From Verrucomicrobiia bacterium (GTDB lineage Bacteria; Verrucomicrobiota; Verrucomicrobiia; Opitutales; Cerasicoccaceae), in the NCBI GenBank assembly GCA_030432235.1, contig JAUIHT010000001.1, positions 868,001 through 932,000 on the forward strand: a stretch of DNA of 64,000 nt, in the 5' to 3' direction. The notes under the pieces were generated by a model. The model searched no databases. It saw nothing but the letters and a program-made list of their open reading frames with translations, and was not told the origin of the DNA. A program made the position numbers and the translations under genes. How positions within the stretch are numbered: the stretch's first letter is position 1; each line of letters begins with the position of its first letter. Shown piece after piece: positions 51,401-60,170 of this stretch.

Positions 51401-51869
51401 TCCAGCGCTGAAGGTATTCTTTTTCCCGGTCGGGGAGGGGCCCGGTGGTCGCTTTATCAGTGAGATGAAGCAGCCCCTGTTCAATGGGGACGCTTATTAT
51501 TCGACTGGCTATCACCTGTTCCCCGAGCGGCCGCGGCAGTTCGTCAGTAAGGCAATCGCCATCTTGCAGGACTACGCGGACTGCTTCAATGCCGCTGATC
51601 CGGAGCCGCTGATCGACTCCTTGCAGGCGGGGGTTTACGTGAACCGTTTTCCAGGAAATAATCGCGTGCTCTACACGGTGTACAACGCGTCCTTCCTGAC
51701 GGTGGACGATGGACTGTTTCGCATCCCGCATGTCGAGGGCGCGACTTATCACGACCTTTGGGAAGAGAAGGAGATGGATGTGACGATCGAGAATGACTAC
51801 GCGGTACTCGCTTCGAAAATCAATCCCCAGGACGTACGCTGCTTCTTGCAGAAGCTACCCGGTGAGTAG
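48453..51869 (+). CDS. Large secreted glycosidase-like protein (DUF6259-type)
   Basis: 1138 residues with a signal peptide (alternative start Met14; LFGFSGVALALCACSALADE). N-terminal half is beta-rich; the C-terminal half looks like a TIM-barrel glycoside hydrolase of the DUF6259 kind (LFAWHYDVENEHYDWGDYDD, AIYVDVFPYHMKRR, VVLWSEYAPQDIVGQW), with Asp in YVDVFP and Glu in WSEYAP as candidate catalytic residues. Likely acts in the periplasm or at the outer surface on a glycan. Substrate unknown. Controlled perhaps by the GntR/LacI protein encoded upstream. Confidence 0.8.
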   Translation: MTTHTRNLQKLIIMPSLFGFSGVALALCACSALADEGVISTPPQDLSWRLTTGMQAKAEGEVDALSAMVAAPKARVAAQANMQTSEGAASFFARIPLNTVGSAVWKAPIDLPEGFYAKAVRIEFAAEGLKRPVKPDGVISVTGQTASGEKSSVDIIDSAQVLGGTESASYLYQFSESLRVDNIVVKLSPAMLHASLELSGLQFMNEAGLAASTYGKAGATFDASLKPVVFNQPLQTSLRDFFTQAYHFKGQPRIDAAQAFASSDITVEGLPFQVTEGEKQLLLTRADKSPLQVKDDFYGYELTRGVFFTPSREDRVTVEVGQPVSEVYMLIAAEFNAVASRYGLGDIPTTISDVEWVAVELEYEDGTRDLAFPYSLKDKGFVIWRTFGAYAVPVDMSRKLKAVHLRTRQYDLEAGLAAVTVNVSPEQRLASVWHPPAPVVPKRWPAPAEKAPYLGKTNDGFVLGNRFYDVSVQLGQEFGMEILRQHWNPDASLQGKVGLACRIGQKTLASGDFNVTSARSEGTTVRVTLAPKDDTVPVRLHLTIEANATPALSLDCKVENTGKDKLSIELVFPVVDTVVVDSLEDTWLFFPQYRNVITNQPGNFVAWNDSAFPVQFLSIYNPGAGVGLGLLTHNSVGESYQYRAGKDTSGCSAAVAVMAEYFSLDAETSHELPAVSLLFHDGDWKQAMKAYKGWLNAVTKPQHATNREWFDAAGYVSSYVSTPKEALRIMRLPSYIDWDTKQFRIDDFLDMDERYFGRKPGFAHLFAWHYDVENEHYDWGDYDDAETYERLGGVGNFHDNVTKIQQERNTPLSLYTIPDRFNTGTAAEAEHPEFIAAFSEKGDIHRAGVNLVLTDTLNPNWLKWYVDSMVSLQKKTGAQAIYVDVFPYHMKRRAWVKGEGGEYERISSYISSIELAHELRESLPSDVVLWSEYAPQDIVGQWMDGYISYIYLHLNEHFTETAEIHGPGPLTAPLCFSIYRFTSPALKVFFFPVGEGPGGRFISEMKQPLFNGDAYYSTGYHLFPERPRQFVSKAIAILQDYADCFNAADPEPLIDSLQAGVYVNRFPGNNRVLYTVYNASFLTVDDGLFRIPHVEGATYHDLWEEKEMDVTIENDYAVLASKINPQDVRCFLQKLPGE

Positions 51870-51918
51870 TATCGGCAGTCGTGCGACTGCATCGGTTGCA
51901 ACGCGCAAATGAGATAAC

Positions 51919-54900
51919 TTACGCGGTTCGCGTCAGTGTCAGTTTGCCGAGGGTGCCGAATTCGATGACGCAGTACTCGCTGCACCAGGGTTCGGGCTCC
52001 TTGTCGTGCTCAATCCACTCGCTCAGGGGGGCGGTCAAGTCCGTGCCGTACTTGAAGTCCGGCAGGAAGCTTTCCGGCCCGACCAGGCCCAACTCGCCTA
52101 CCGGGTGATGGTGTGGGCCAAACGCGTTGCGAAGAGAGCCGTACAGGGTAATGCGCAGGTTGCGCTCGCCATCATCGATACGCCCGAGGGAAAGGGTGTA
52201 AGGTCGCCGCCAAAGGTGACCTGCCTGGCGTCCGCCGATTTCCACTTTGGCGCAGATGGCTGCCAGGCGTTCGCTTTGGAGTGTCCACACGCCCCCGACG
52301 ACCGTATCGGGCAGCGGAGCCTCAAGGACCAGATTGCCGCAGTAAAAGGGAGCGCCCTGATTGGTGATGTCGCCGGCGTTGAGTGCGCGAGCTTTTTCGA
52401 TGCGAAAGGACGAATCTTCCAGCCAATACGAGTTATATTGATAGGGCTGGCACTGACGGTGATCTTCCACCGCTTTACACGGCTGCACCTGGCGGGTGCA
52501 CAGCGAAAAATCGCCTAGGATAAAGGGTGTTTCCAGCTCGGTTCCGTATTCTTTGTTCGCAATGGAGGTACGTTGAAAATCGGTGAAGCGGAAAACCAGT
52601 TTGTTCAGGCCGGGCTTGATCACATCGTCCAGACTCCGGGGAATCCATTGGCGGTCGACCCAGTGGAGCCCGCAGCCTTCGTTGACGGGGACTCCGTTGA
52701 GCGACAGTTCCGCTTCGTTGCCGTGGTATTCGTCGACCAAAGACAGAGAGCCGGACCAATCGGGAGCGACTTCGAAGGGGAACATCAGCATGAGCTCGCC
52801 CCGGTAATTCTGCAGGTCCAGGTGCTCCTTGATCGCCCGTAGCGGAACGGCGCGCGAGGTCCAGTCGCTTCCGGCCGTCTTGAAGTGGGCCAGATCGAGA
52901 GGCAGCACATTGGGTGAATCCAGGCTGACCTGAAATGCTTCCATGGGGATCTCGACCATGGCGCCATTGGGCCAACCCGCGTCGCGTCGCGACGTTTTGG
53001 TGGTGCTTGTTTCGGTCAGGTGAAAGAGGCGTCCGTCACCGGGATGCAGATGCAGATTGATGTGAGCCCTGGCCTGCCCCTCGAGCGGCGCGCTGGTTCC
53101 GTTGTCCAGAGATAGCTCGTGCGCCTTCAAGCCCGCGCGCGGCATCCACAGGGTCAGCTCGCTGTCGGCATCGCGCTTGAGGTTGCAGAGGAAGACCAGG
53201 TATTCGTCGTTTTCAAGCCGTCGGACGCAGTGGCGAACCGATGCCGGATCGGTTGCCTTCATGGAGATCAGTGTCTCGGTTTGGTTTATCCAATCGGGGA
53301 GCTGTTCGAAGGAAACCTGCTGGAAGGGGGATTCCATCGGCCGCACGGCCAGTTTTTTTTCGCTGACAAGCTGACATTCGGATTCGCCCACCGTGCACAG
53401 CCGGCCGCCGGCCGCAACGAACTCCAGCAGCAGCTCAAAAATGCTTTCACGCAGCATGGTCACCGGCGGGAGGATAACCGTCTGGTAGTCCATGGAGCCG
53501 ATCCTCAGTTGCGGGCCATGCTCGGCCTGTACGACCTCACCGTCGCGGGCCAATAGCTCTTCGTCCCCAAAATCGAAGAGGCGGTTTTGTTTAATCAATG
53601 CCTGGGTGATGGCCTTGAGGTCTGCCTGGAAGTCGTCTGCGCTGGTCAAGGTGGGAATATCCATCACACCGCTCCAGAGTTGTGGTAGTTGATCGGGTTG
53701 TGCCGGGGCGGACTGCCAGTGGCCGTGGATGGAGTCACGCGGCATCAGCACGAGGGTGTCCACGACCGGGTTGCCGCGGCTAAGGGCGTAGCAGGCCCGT
53801 GATATGGGACGGTCGACGACCTCGTTGGCCTCCCACCAGGGCTGTTGGTAGGAAAGCACCGGCGGGTAGTCGCGCTTGCGGCAGCCGTTCATGGTGTAGG
53901 CGGACAGGTGATGGCAAAACAGGTTTACCCCGTTGACCAGCTGCTGACAGCCAATCCAAAAGCGATCCTCAAAGGTGAGGTTGTGGCCCGAGACACCGTA
54001 GATTTCGCTCAGGATTCGGCTCTTGCCATACTGGTGGGCTACACTGGCGCACTGCCAGGCCGCCCACTCGTCGCTGACATCCCGCTTGAGATGGTCGATG
54101 CCGGGAATGCTCATGTGGGCGTAGTTGGGCATGACCCGGGTGGCCCACATGTGCTGGTTGAAGAGCGGCGCCTCGGCCATGAAGTGACCGGTGAAATCGA
54201 GGCCGTTCTTTTGGCACCAGTCTGCCAGCTTTTGGGTGAAGGAGCGTTCGAAAAGCCGGCTTACGGTCAGGTGATAGTGCAAGCGAAAAGCCTTCGCGCC
54301 GTCGCCGTCCTGGAATAGCAGGTGGAGGTGGGGGACCGGATCGTAGCCAAACTGCTTTTCAAATTCGATGAGGAGGCCGGGCGTAAAGGCCAGGGAACCG
54401 AAGGGCAGGGCGGTGCGCCAGTCGATGGCGCTGGGCTCGTCAGTGAACACGCCGGCGACACAGCCTCCGAAATGCTTTTTAAAACGCGTCCGGTAGGGTT
54501 CGTAGGCGTAGCGCAGGAAGGCGTCCATGGCGTCCGGATTCAACAAGTCCGAATAGGAAGCGCCGTTATAGCGGTTATCGCCCAAAGGCACGGTGTACAC
54601 GTAGATGTCGAGTCCTCCTTGAGAGGTTAGCAGTCGGCTGTTCTCGAAGGCGGGCGAGCCCTGGGGCATGGCATAGATGGTTTTCAGGCGAAAGGTTTCG
54701 TCGGCACGCGAGACCTCGCCGCCACCGTATCCGCTGGGCCAGCAGTCCTCGTCATAAAGCCAGACGATGAAATCGTGCTTCTGCGCCTCATTGATGGCCG
54801 CGGCCACGGCGTCGAACCAGGCTTCTCCCATGTAGGGGGTCTTCAACCCGATACGGCTGTGTAGAAAAGCGCCACCAATTTGCCGTTTAGGGAAATCGGC

Positions 54901-55077
54901 GACCTGGCGTCGGACTTCGTCATCTTCGAGGCGATCGTTCCAGCTCCAGAAGACCGTAGGCCAAAAGCAACGTGCCGGTGTGGCAAAATCTTTCAGGGAA
55001 AACCTGGGAGAATCGTCAGTGGTGACAGGCTTGGACGCACTGACTTCCGTGGGTTGTTGAACCTCGAACAGGCTCAT
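51919..55077 (-). CDS. GH106-like glycoside hydrolase (alpha-L-rhamnosidase type)
   Basis: 1052 residues, no signal peptide. Features typical of the GH106 family: the start of the barrel FWPTVFWSWNDRLEDDEV, GAFLHSRIGL, WLYDEDCWPSGYGGG, Glu in GVFTDEPSAI and RILSEIYGVSGHN, then beta-sandwich modules (LSLVDEYHGNEAELSLNG) toward the C terminus. Would release L-rhamnose or a related deoxy-sugar. Its start overlaps the stop of a secreted-protein gene by four bases (ATGA). Lack of an export signal suggests cytoplasmic action on imported oligosaccharides, or export by other means. Confidence 0.85.
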   Translation of the reverse strand: MSLFEVQQPTEVSASKPVTTDDSPRFSLKDFATPARCFWPTVFWSWNDRLEDDEVRRQVADFPKRQIGGAFLHSRIGLKTPYMGEAWFDAVAAAINEAQKHDFIVWLYDEDCWPSGYGGGEVSRADETFRLKTIYAMPQGSPAFENSRLLTSQGGLDIYVYTVPLGDNRYNGASYSDLLNPDAMDAFLRYAYEPYRTRFKKHFGGCVAGVFTDEPSAIDWRTALPFGSLAFTPGLLIEFEKQFGYDPVPHLHLLFQDGDGAKAFRLHYHLTVSRLFERSFTQKLADWCQKNGLDFTGHFMAEAPLFNQHMWATRVMPNYAHMSIPGIDHLKRDVSDEWAAWQCASVAHQYGKSRILSEIYGVSGHNLTFEDRFWIGCQQLVNGVNLFCHHLSAYTMNGCRKRDYPPVLSYQQPWWEANEVVDRPISRACYALSRGNPVVDTLVLMPRDSIHGHWQSAPAQPDQLPQLWSGVMDIPTLTSADDFQADLKAITQALIKQNRLFDFGDEELLARDGEVVQAEHGPQLRIGSMDYQTVILPPVTMLRESIFELLLEFVAAGGRLCTVGESECQLVSEKKLAVRPMESPFQQVSFEQLPDWINQTETLISMKATDPASVRHCVRRLENDEYLVFLCNLKRDADSELTLWMPRAGLKAHELSLDNGTSAPLEGQARAHINLHLHPGDGRLFHLTETSTTKTSRRDAGWPNGAMVEIPMEAFQVSLDSPNVLPLDLAHFKTAGSDWTSRAVPLRAIKEHLDLQNYRGELMLMFPFEVAPDWSGSLSLVDEYHGNEAELSLNGVPVNEGCGLHWVDRQWIPRSLDDVIKPGLNKLVFRFTDFQRTSIANKEYGTELETPFILGDFSLCTRQVQPCKAVEDHRQCQPYQYNSYWLEDSSFRIEKARALNAGDITNQGAPFYCGNLVLEAPLPDTVVGGVWTLQSERLAAICAKVEIGGRQAGHLWRRPYTLSLGRIDDGERNLRITLYGSLRNAFGPHHHPVGELGLVGPESFLPDFKYGTDLTAPLSEWIEHDKEPEPWCSEYCVIEFGTLGKLTLTRTA

Positions 55078-55769
55078 GATGCTCTCAACTCCTTAATGGT
55101 GGGGAATGCCTCTTGCGGAAGGCACAACGGCGTATGGCCGGGCAGCACGCAGGCGTTCTCATTGGCTGCGGGCTCGTCGATGCTTTCAGATTGAAAGTCG
55201 TGGATGGAGGTGCGTCCCTGGGTCAGCGATGGATTCCGCAGGGAAGCTGAGCCGGACTGATGAGTAATTCCCCAGCCGAAGCGGACTTTCTCAATGCCTT
55301 CGGGCACATAGAAGGTGCCCTGAACGCGAACCCAGCCGTCCTTGGCGTCTTCGATATTGCGCAAGCACAGCAGCCTGGGCTGGTTATCCGCCGTGTAGCC
55401 GTAGAAACTCACATGTGGCGTGCAGCCCTCGGCTTTGACGTCGAGGCTGAAGCTGTACTCGCTGTCGGGCTCCACGGTTAGATACGGTGAGACGCGCCAT
55501 TCCACATAGCCTTGGTCGTTTTCCGATTGTACGGACAGGCCCGTCGCCGAATCCGAGTCGGTGTCGAAAGTGCCGACTGGTGTCTTGGCGATTTCCCAGT
55601 AATAGTTACCTGACAGGTCGCCCGGTGCGGGCAACAAGTTACCGGAGGCGCTGACCGTGGTTGACGCCAGAGCCAGCGTGGTCAAGGCAGTGAGCGTACG
55701 GGTTAGGCGGAACACCGAAGTGTTGCGCCGACCTGGGATGGTCACAGTCGTTGTGTGTGTGTGGAACAT
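55074..55769 (-). CDS. Secreted hypothetical protein with carbohydrate-binding-like domain
   Basis: 231 residues. Signal peptide (LTALTTLALASTTVSASG) followed by a beta-sandwich reminiscent of carbohydrate-binding modules (EYSFSLDVKAEGCTPHVSFY, KVRFGWGITHQSGSASLRNP). Ends in ATGA overlap with the GH106-like gene, so both are made from one message, although one is exported and the other seems not to be. Close family not recognised; CBM-like is the best description. Confidence 0.7.
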   Translation of the reverse strand: MFHTHTTTVTIPGRRNTSVFRLTRTLTALTTLALASTTVSASGNLLPAPGDLSGNYYWEIAKTPVGTFDTDSDSATGLSVQSENDQGYVEWRVSPYLTVEPDSEYSFSLDVKAEGCTPHVSFYGYTADNQPRLLCLRNIEDAKDGWVRVQGTFYVPEGIEKVRFGWGITHQSGSASLRNPSLTQGRTSIHDFQSESIDEPAANENACVLPGHTPLCLPQEAFPTIKELRAS

Positions 55770-55877
55770 GGCGATGAAGTGGGCAGTGAATTATTTGCTA
55801 TTAACTATTAGTTTATAATAAACCTGTGGAACAACTATACCATCTGGCAGTTTGGCGGATTTTGGATATCGCTGTCT

Positions 55878-57428
55878 TTAGCGCTTGGATTGGGCGTTGC
55901 GGCGGCGAATCCATCCGATCGCGATGCAACCCAGGCCGAACAGCAGGGTTGTGGTGGCAGGCTCGGGGATGGAGGAATACACATTGAGCGTGCCGCCGCC
56001 AATGCTTTGGCCGAGACCTTCGGAGATCTGCTGCCAGCTACCGTCGAAGTACCAGAGGTCGTACCCGTTCAAGTAGAGGGTGGAAGTACCGCTGATGGTC
56101 AGGGCCAGGGTTTTGAAGGCCGAGCCGAGCTGGCCACCGTTGTTGTCCACCAGCGAGAGGATGGAGCCGTCGGCCAACTCAAGGGTGCCGAGGGTGAACA
56201 TGTCGGTTGAGCCGACGGATTCGCTGGCCACTTCGATGTCCTGAATGGCCGTGCCGTTGAAGACGAAGTTGAAGTCGTTCAAGGTTGTGCCGCCGCTGAA
56301 CCCGGTGGTTTCCAGGTTGTAGTTGCCGGCCAGCTCAATGGAACTGGTTTCGTTGGCGTACATGTGGGGGGCGCCGCTGATGGTCAAATTGCCACCGATT
56401 TGGATCAGGGAATCAACGCCATCGGCCACCGCCATATTTAGTTTCACTGTGTCGGTGATGGTCATGTCGTTATCGACAATCAACTTGCCGGCGTCCGATG
56501 TGGCCGTGTTTTGAGCATAGAAACCCAGGCCGTTGGTGGAGACATTGGAAGCGCCACCCAGGATAAGGTTGTTATGTTGGAAGGTGGCGCCTTCATAGAT
56601 GAAAATGCGCATGCTGACATAGCTCGAATTGAGCATGGACGTGCCCGAATTAACCACAGCGGTCTGACGTGCGCCGATGGCATTACCAATTTGCAGAACT
56701 CCGTTTCCGTTCACTTCGAAACCGCCGTGGAAAATAGTCGTGCCACTGTCGCCACCGCTGAAGCTCATCAGGGTGCCGCCGTAGTCGATGTTTACGTCTG
56801 CGTAGACGTTGGATGTCTGGCCGGTTGTTGCCGACATGTCCAGGACGGCATTTTGCAGCACATCCGAATCACCATTGACGTGGATGGTGCCGGCGGTCAC
56901 GTCGGTGTTACCGATCAGGTTATAGGCGGTCAGAAAGGTGCGGCTTGTGGATGAGACCAGGCCGTTCCCAATATTGAGGTTACCCGTGCCCAGGTTAACG
57001 CTATGGTTCGCCGTGAACCATGAGCCGCCCTGGAGAGTCAGATTCCCCGTGGTGTTGATAGCGCTTCCCGTCGACACGTTGAGGTTGTTAATGGCGTCCA
57101 GTCTGTCGTTGATGACAGTCAGGCTGCCGAAGTCGCCCGCACCGGTGATGCTGGACTGCGCGGTGATCTGCACATAATTGGCCGGAGGTACCGCCTCCGG
57201 GGAAACCTGAATATAGACATCGTCAGATACGGTGGGCGGAGTGCCGTAGGGGGTGCCGCCGACAGAGTCGGCCCAATTGGAGCCCGTGCCCCAGGCCAGG
57301 CCAGTAGAGCCGGTCGGGTCGACATTCCAGTAGTAGTCCGCAGCGAAGAGGGCGGAACTGAACAGATTTATCGCGAAGGCTGTGCACAGCAGCCGTATAG
57401 TGAGTGAGTGTGATTTCATAGCCAACAA
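55878..57428 (-). CDS. PEP-CTERM sorting-domain protein
   Basis: 516 residues. Signal peptide (LLCTAFAINLFSSALFAADY) and a C-terminal SIPEPATTTLLFGLGCIAIG anchor with Arg-rich end, the PEP-CTERM signal recognised by exosortase. The middle is a low-complexity beta-helix-like region rich in Gly, Asn, Ser and Thr (DVYIQVSPEAVPP, TGNLTLQGGSWFTANH), as in autotransporter-associated beta strand repeats. Likely a surface or extracellular matrix protein, perhaps glycan-related. Promoter region carries an operator-like sequence. Confidence 0.92.
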   Translation of the reverse strand: MLAMKSHSLTIRLLCTAFAINLFSSALFAADYYWNVDPTGSTGLAWGTGSNWADSVGGTPYGTPPTVSDDVYIQVSPEAVPPANYVQITAQSSITGAGDFGSLTVINDRLDAINNLNVSTGSAINTTGNLTLQGGSWFTANHSVNLGTGNLNIGNGLVSSTSRTFLTAYNLIGNTDVTAGTIHVNGDSDVLQNAVLDMSATTGQTSNVYADVNIDYGGTLMSFSGGDSGTTIFHGGFEVNGNGVLQIGNAIGARQTAVVNSGTSMLNSSYVSMRIFIYEGATFQHNNLILGGASNVSTNGLGFYAQNTATSDAGKLIVDNDMTITDTVKLNMAVADGVDSLIQIGGNLTISGAPHMYANETSSIELAGNYNLETTGFSGGTTLNDFNFVFNGTAIQDIEVASESVGSTDMFTLGTLELADGSILSLVDNNGGQLGSAFKTLALTISGTSTLYLNGYDLWYFDGSWQQISEGLGQSIGGGTLNVYSSIPEPATTTLLFGLGCIAIGWIRRRNAQSKR

Positions 57429-57466
57429 TTGTTAAGGTTAATTCACTGCTTGGGCTTTAAAGTTCA

Positions 57467-57482
57467 GTACATTTAGAACATA
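57467..57482. promoter_or_regulatory. Operator-like sequence upstream of PEP-CTERM gene
   Basis: GTACATTTAGAACATA lies 39 bases upstream of the PEP-CTERM start (minus strand). Its complement contains TATGTTCT followed by TGTAC, like the inverted repeat at 48365. The similarity suggests a common regulator of both genes, perhaps the GntR/LacI protein at 47190. Two weak sites only. Confidence 0.3.
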
Positions 57483-57674
57483 TGCGCAAGATCTATTTTC
57501 GGGCAAATTTACCTTGGTGGAGAGTTTTTTGGTCAGGCGGGGTAATACTCAGCCATCTTTGAGACAGGGAACCAGTAGTTGAAATTGGCTTTCGCTATCT
57601 GTCGGCTCCATCCTATGCTTTAGTCTACTCAAACTTGAATCCGGCTTTCATACCGACTGCCAAAGATCTTCATC

Positions 57675-58685
57675 ATGTCCCCTATCCAAGGCGTTTATTG
57701 CCCGAACATCGTTCCCTATAACGCGGATCGCTCCATCAACGAAGCGGAGTTGGAGCGCATGACCGAATGGCTGGTCGAGAAGGGAATCAGCGGCCTCTAT
57801 CCTAATGGCAGCACCGGCGAGTTCATCCGGTTGAGCTTCGAGGAGCGTTTGCGGGTGGTGGAGATCATGGCCCGGGCCAACCGCGGGCGCGTTCCCATCC
57901 TGGCTGGTGCGGCCGAGGCGAACATCGACCTGGTGTTGGAGGCGGCCCGTCGCTACGCCGACCTCGGGTGTCGGGCCATCTCAGTGACGGGACCGTATTA
58001 TTATAAGGTCAAGCCGGAGAGTGTGGAGTATTACTTCCGCGAAATCGCGGCCAAGTCGCCCATCGATGTTGTCCTGTACAATATCCCGCAGTTCTCCAAC
58101 GAAATCACGGTGGAGTCCGTGCAGCGCCTGGCTCTGGACTGCCCGCGCATCGTGGGCATCAAGGACAGCAGCCGCGACATGCCGCGTTTCCTCAACACCC
58201 TACACGCGGTCAAACCGCAGCGGCCTGACTTCGCGGTGCTGGTTGGCTGCGAGGAAATTCTATTCCCGACTCTGATGATGGGTGGCGACGGTGGAACGAT
58301 TGCCACCAGCGGGGTCGTGCCGGAGGTGGTCATGCGCCTGTACAAGAGTTTCCTAAAAGGCGATTTCGACACCTGCCGCGATATCCAGCTCAAGCTGCTG
58401 GACATTATCAACGTCATGCTGCAGGCAGGCAATTTCCCCGACGGCTTCCGAAGCGGCGTTGAGCTGCGCGGGTTCAAGACCGGTGAGCCTCGCCAGCCGC
58501 TCGGCCCCACCGACGGCAAGACGGTGGAGCAGGCCCGCGAAGTGATCGCCTGCCTGTTGGCCGACTGCGGCTTCAGTGAGGCTGCGCGTTACTGTCGTAG
58601 GCATCAGGGGGCGCGAACCGGCCCGAAGACCTTCAACCGGCTCGACGTCGAGTCCATCGTTCGCGAGGTCATTCGCGATCTGTAG
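57675..58685 (+). CDS. DapA/DHDPS-family aldolase or lyase
   Basis: 336 residues. N-terminal DapA barrel with Schiff-base Lys in GIKDSSRDM, GSTGEFIRLSFEER, the Tyr in VLYNIPQFSN, and a GGDGGTIATSG block; the C-terminal part is longer than in DHDPS (a TGPKTFNRLDVES tail). Catabolic members act as aldolases or dehydratases of 2-keto-3-deoxy sugar acids, sialic acid or similar. The PUL-like surroundings favour a catabolic role over lysine biosynthesis. Confidence 0.88.
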   Translation: MSPIQGVYCPNIVPYNADRSINEAELERMTEWLVEKGISGLYPNGSTGEFIRLSFEERLRVVEIMARANRGRVPILAGAAEANIDLVLEAARRYADLGCRAISVTGPYYYKVKPESVEYYFREIAAKSPIDVVLYNIPQFSNEITVESVQRLALDCPRIVGIKDSSRDMPRFLNTLHAVKPQRPDFAVLVGCEEILFPTLMMGGDGGTIATSGVVPEVVMRLYKSFLKGDFDTCRDIQLKLLDIINVMLQAGNFPDGFRSGVELRGFKTGEPRQPLGPTDGKTVEQAREVIACLLADCGFSEAARYCRRHQGARTGPKTFNRLDVESIVREVIRDL

Positions 58686-58688
58686 CGG

Positions 58689-59750
58689 CTAACGGGACTT
58701 TTCCAGCAGCTCGGTGACCCATTTGCGGTGCGGGCCGGTCAGCGTGACCGAATCCAGCGCATCGATGTCTAACCAAGCGTAGTATTTGTCACCCTCGACT
58801 TTCTTTTTCAGCGAAGGTGTGGCCTTGGCCTGATAAATACGCTCCTCGATGCGTTCGTTAGCGATGCCGCGCTTTTTCACCGTCAGGGGTTGCGACAGGT
58901 TTTTGCAGTTAAGTAACCCCTCGGCTTCGGGCAACTCGTAGAGTCCGGCCAGGCGGCGGGCATCGTCGGGCCTGCGATGTAGCAGGAGCTTGCCATGGTC
59001 GATGACCCAAAGGCGGTGGACCGTTCGTTGCACCGTGGCCTTGCGTACGAGTTGGGGAAAGGCCTCCGGAGTCCCGCTGGCTTGACCTGCGCAAAAGCGT
59101 TGCACCGGGCAGAGCAGGCAAAGGGGCTTGCTTTTCAGGCAGACCGTCGCGCCGAGCTCCATCATCGCCTCGTTGTGCGCGCCGGGAGTCGGGGTATGTT
59201 CGATGATGGTTTGGGCCAATGGATAAAAACGCTTCATGGCGGCGGAGCCGTCCTTGAAGGTTGTCGCATCGGCGGTCAGGCGCGATAGAATGCGCACAAC
59301 GTTGCCGTCGACCACCGCAGAGCGCTCCTCGAATACGATGCTGGCGATGGCGGCGGCGGTATAGGGGCCGACACCGGGATAGGCCAACCAGGCTTCAGCC
59401 GTGCGGGGTTTTTCCGAAGCCGCCACCCATTGCCGGGCCAGCTTTTGCAGGTTGCGCGCGCGGTTGTAGTAGCCCAGGCCCTCCCAGAGTTTTAATATCG
59501 AGGCTTCCTCTGCCAGCGCGAGCGCCTCGAAATCCGGCAGGGCATCCATCCAGCGGGCGAAGTAGGGCAGGACGGTCGCCACCTGGGTCTGCTGCAGCAT
59601 GAATTCCGACACGACCGTGCGGTAGACGCTGGTTTCGCGCCGCCAGGGAAGATCGCGGGCATTGGCCGCGAACCAATCTCCCAGCGCGCGGGCGAAATCC
59701 GGCCCTTTCGCCGCCAATTTTTCGTGTCCGTGATGCTTTTCGGTTTTCAA
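58689..59750 (-). CDS. mutY: A/G-specific adenine glycosylase MutY
   Basis: About 354 residues if the TTG at 59750 is the start; an ATG frame at 59873 would overlap gcvH and gives an unrelated leader, so the start is uncertain. HhH-GPD domain ([37 protein letters not shown]) and [4Fe-4S] motif [17 protein letters not shown] (C-x6-C-x2-C-x5-C), then a NUDIX-like C-terminal domain. Removes A mispaired with 8-oxoG. Convergent with the DapA-like gene (3-base gap). Confidence 0.92.
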   Translation of the reverse strand: MKTEKHHGHEKLAAKGPDFARALGDWFAANARDLPWRRETSVYRTVVSEFMLQQTQVATVLPYFARWMDALPDFEALALAEEASILKLWEGLGYYNRARNLQKLARQWVAASEKPRTAEAWLAYPGVGPYTAAAIASIVFEERSAVVDGNVVRILSRLTADATTFKDGSAAMKRFYPLAQTIIEHTPTPGAHNEAMMELGATVCLKSKPLCLLCPVQRFCAGQASGTPEAFPQLVRKATVQRTVHRLWVIDHGKLLLHRRPDDARRLAGLYELPEAEGLLNCKNLSQPLTVKKRGIANERIEERIYQAKATPSLKKKVEGDKYYAWLDIDALDSVTLTGPHRKWVTELLEKSR

Positions 59751-59780
59751 ACTGCCGTCATTGGTATTGATCTGTGGGCC

Positions 59781-60161
59781 ATGAGCAAGATTCCAGGCGA
59801 TTTGAAGTACACCAAGGACCATGAATGGCTGAAGCTGGACGGCGAAGAGGCCACCGTCGGCATCACCGACCACGCCCAGAGCGCCCTCGGGGACATCACT
59901 TTCGTCGAACTGCCCGCCGTTGGTGAGAGCTTTTCCGCCGGGGACACCTTCGGCGTCGTTGAGTCCGTTAAGGCCGCTTCGGACCTCTACATGCCCGTCG
60001 CCGGAGAGGTCATCGCCGTGAACGAAGCCCTGGAAGACGCCCCGGAGTCCGTCAATGACGACCCTTACGAAGCCGGCTGGATTATCAAGATCAAGCTCAG
60101 CGACCCCGCCGAGGCCGAAGGCCTGCTCGACGCCACCGCCTACGAGGGCGAAACGGAGTAA
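59781..60161 (+). CDS. gcvH: Glycine cleavage system H protein
   Basis: 126 residues from ATG at 59781 ([19 protein letters not shown]). Lipoyl-carrier motif [13 protein letters not shown] contains the Lys that is lipoylated. It shuttles the aminomethyl group between P and T proteins. Other gcv genes are not seen in the window. Divergent from mutY with a very short gap. Confidence 0.96.
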   Translation: MSKIPGDLKYTKDHEWLKLDGEEATVGITDHAQSALGDITFVELPAVGESFSAGDTFGVVESVKAASDLYMPVAGEVIAVNEALEDAPESVNDDPYEAGWIIKIKLSDPAEAEGLLDATAYEGETE

Positions 60162-60170
60162 GACCGGTTC

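Noticed and set aside
55740-55765. GT-rich simple repeat
   Set aside because: It is short and lies within the start of a coding region (His-Thr codons of the signal peptide region), so it is not an independent element.
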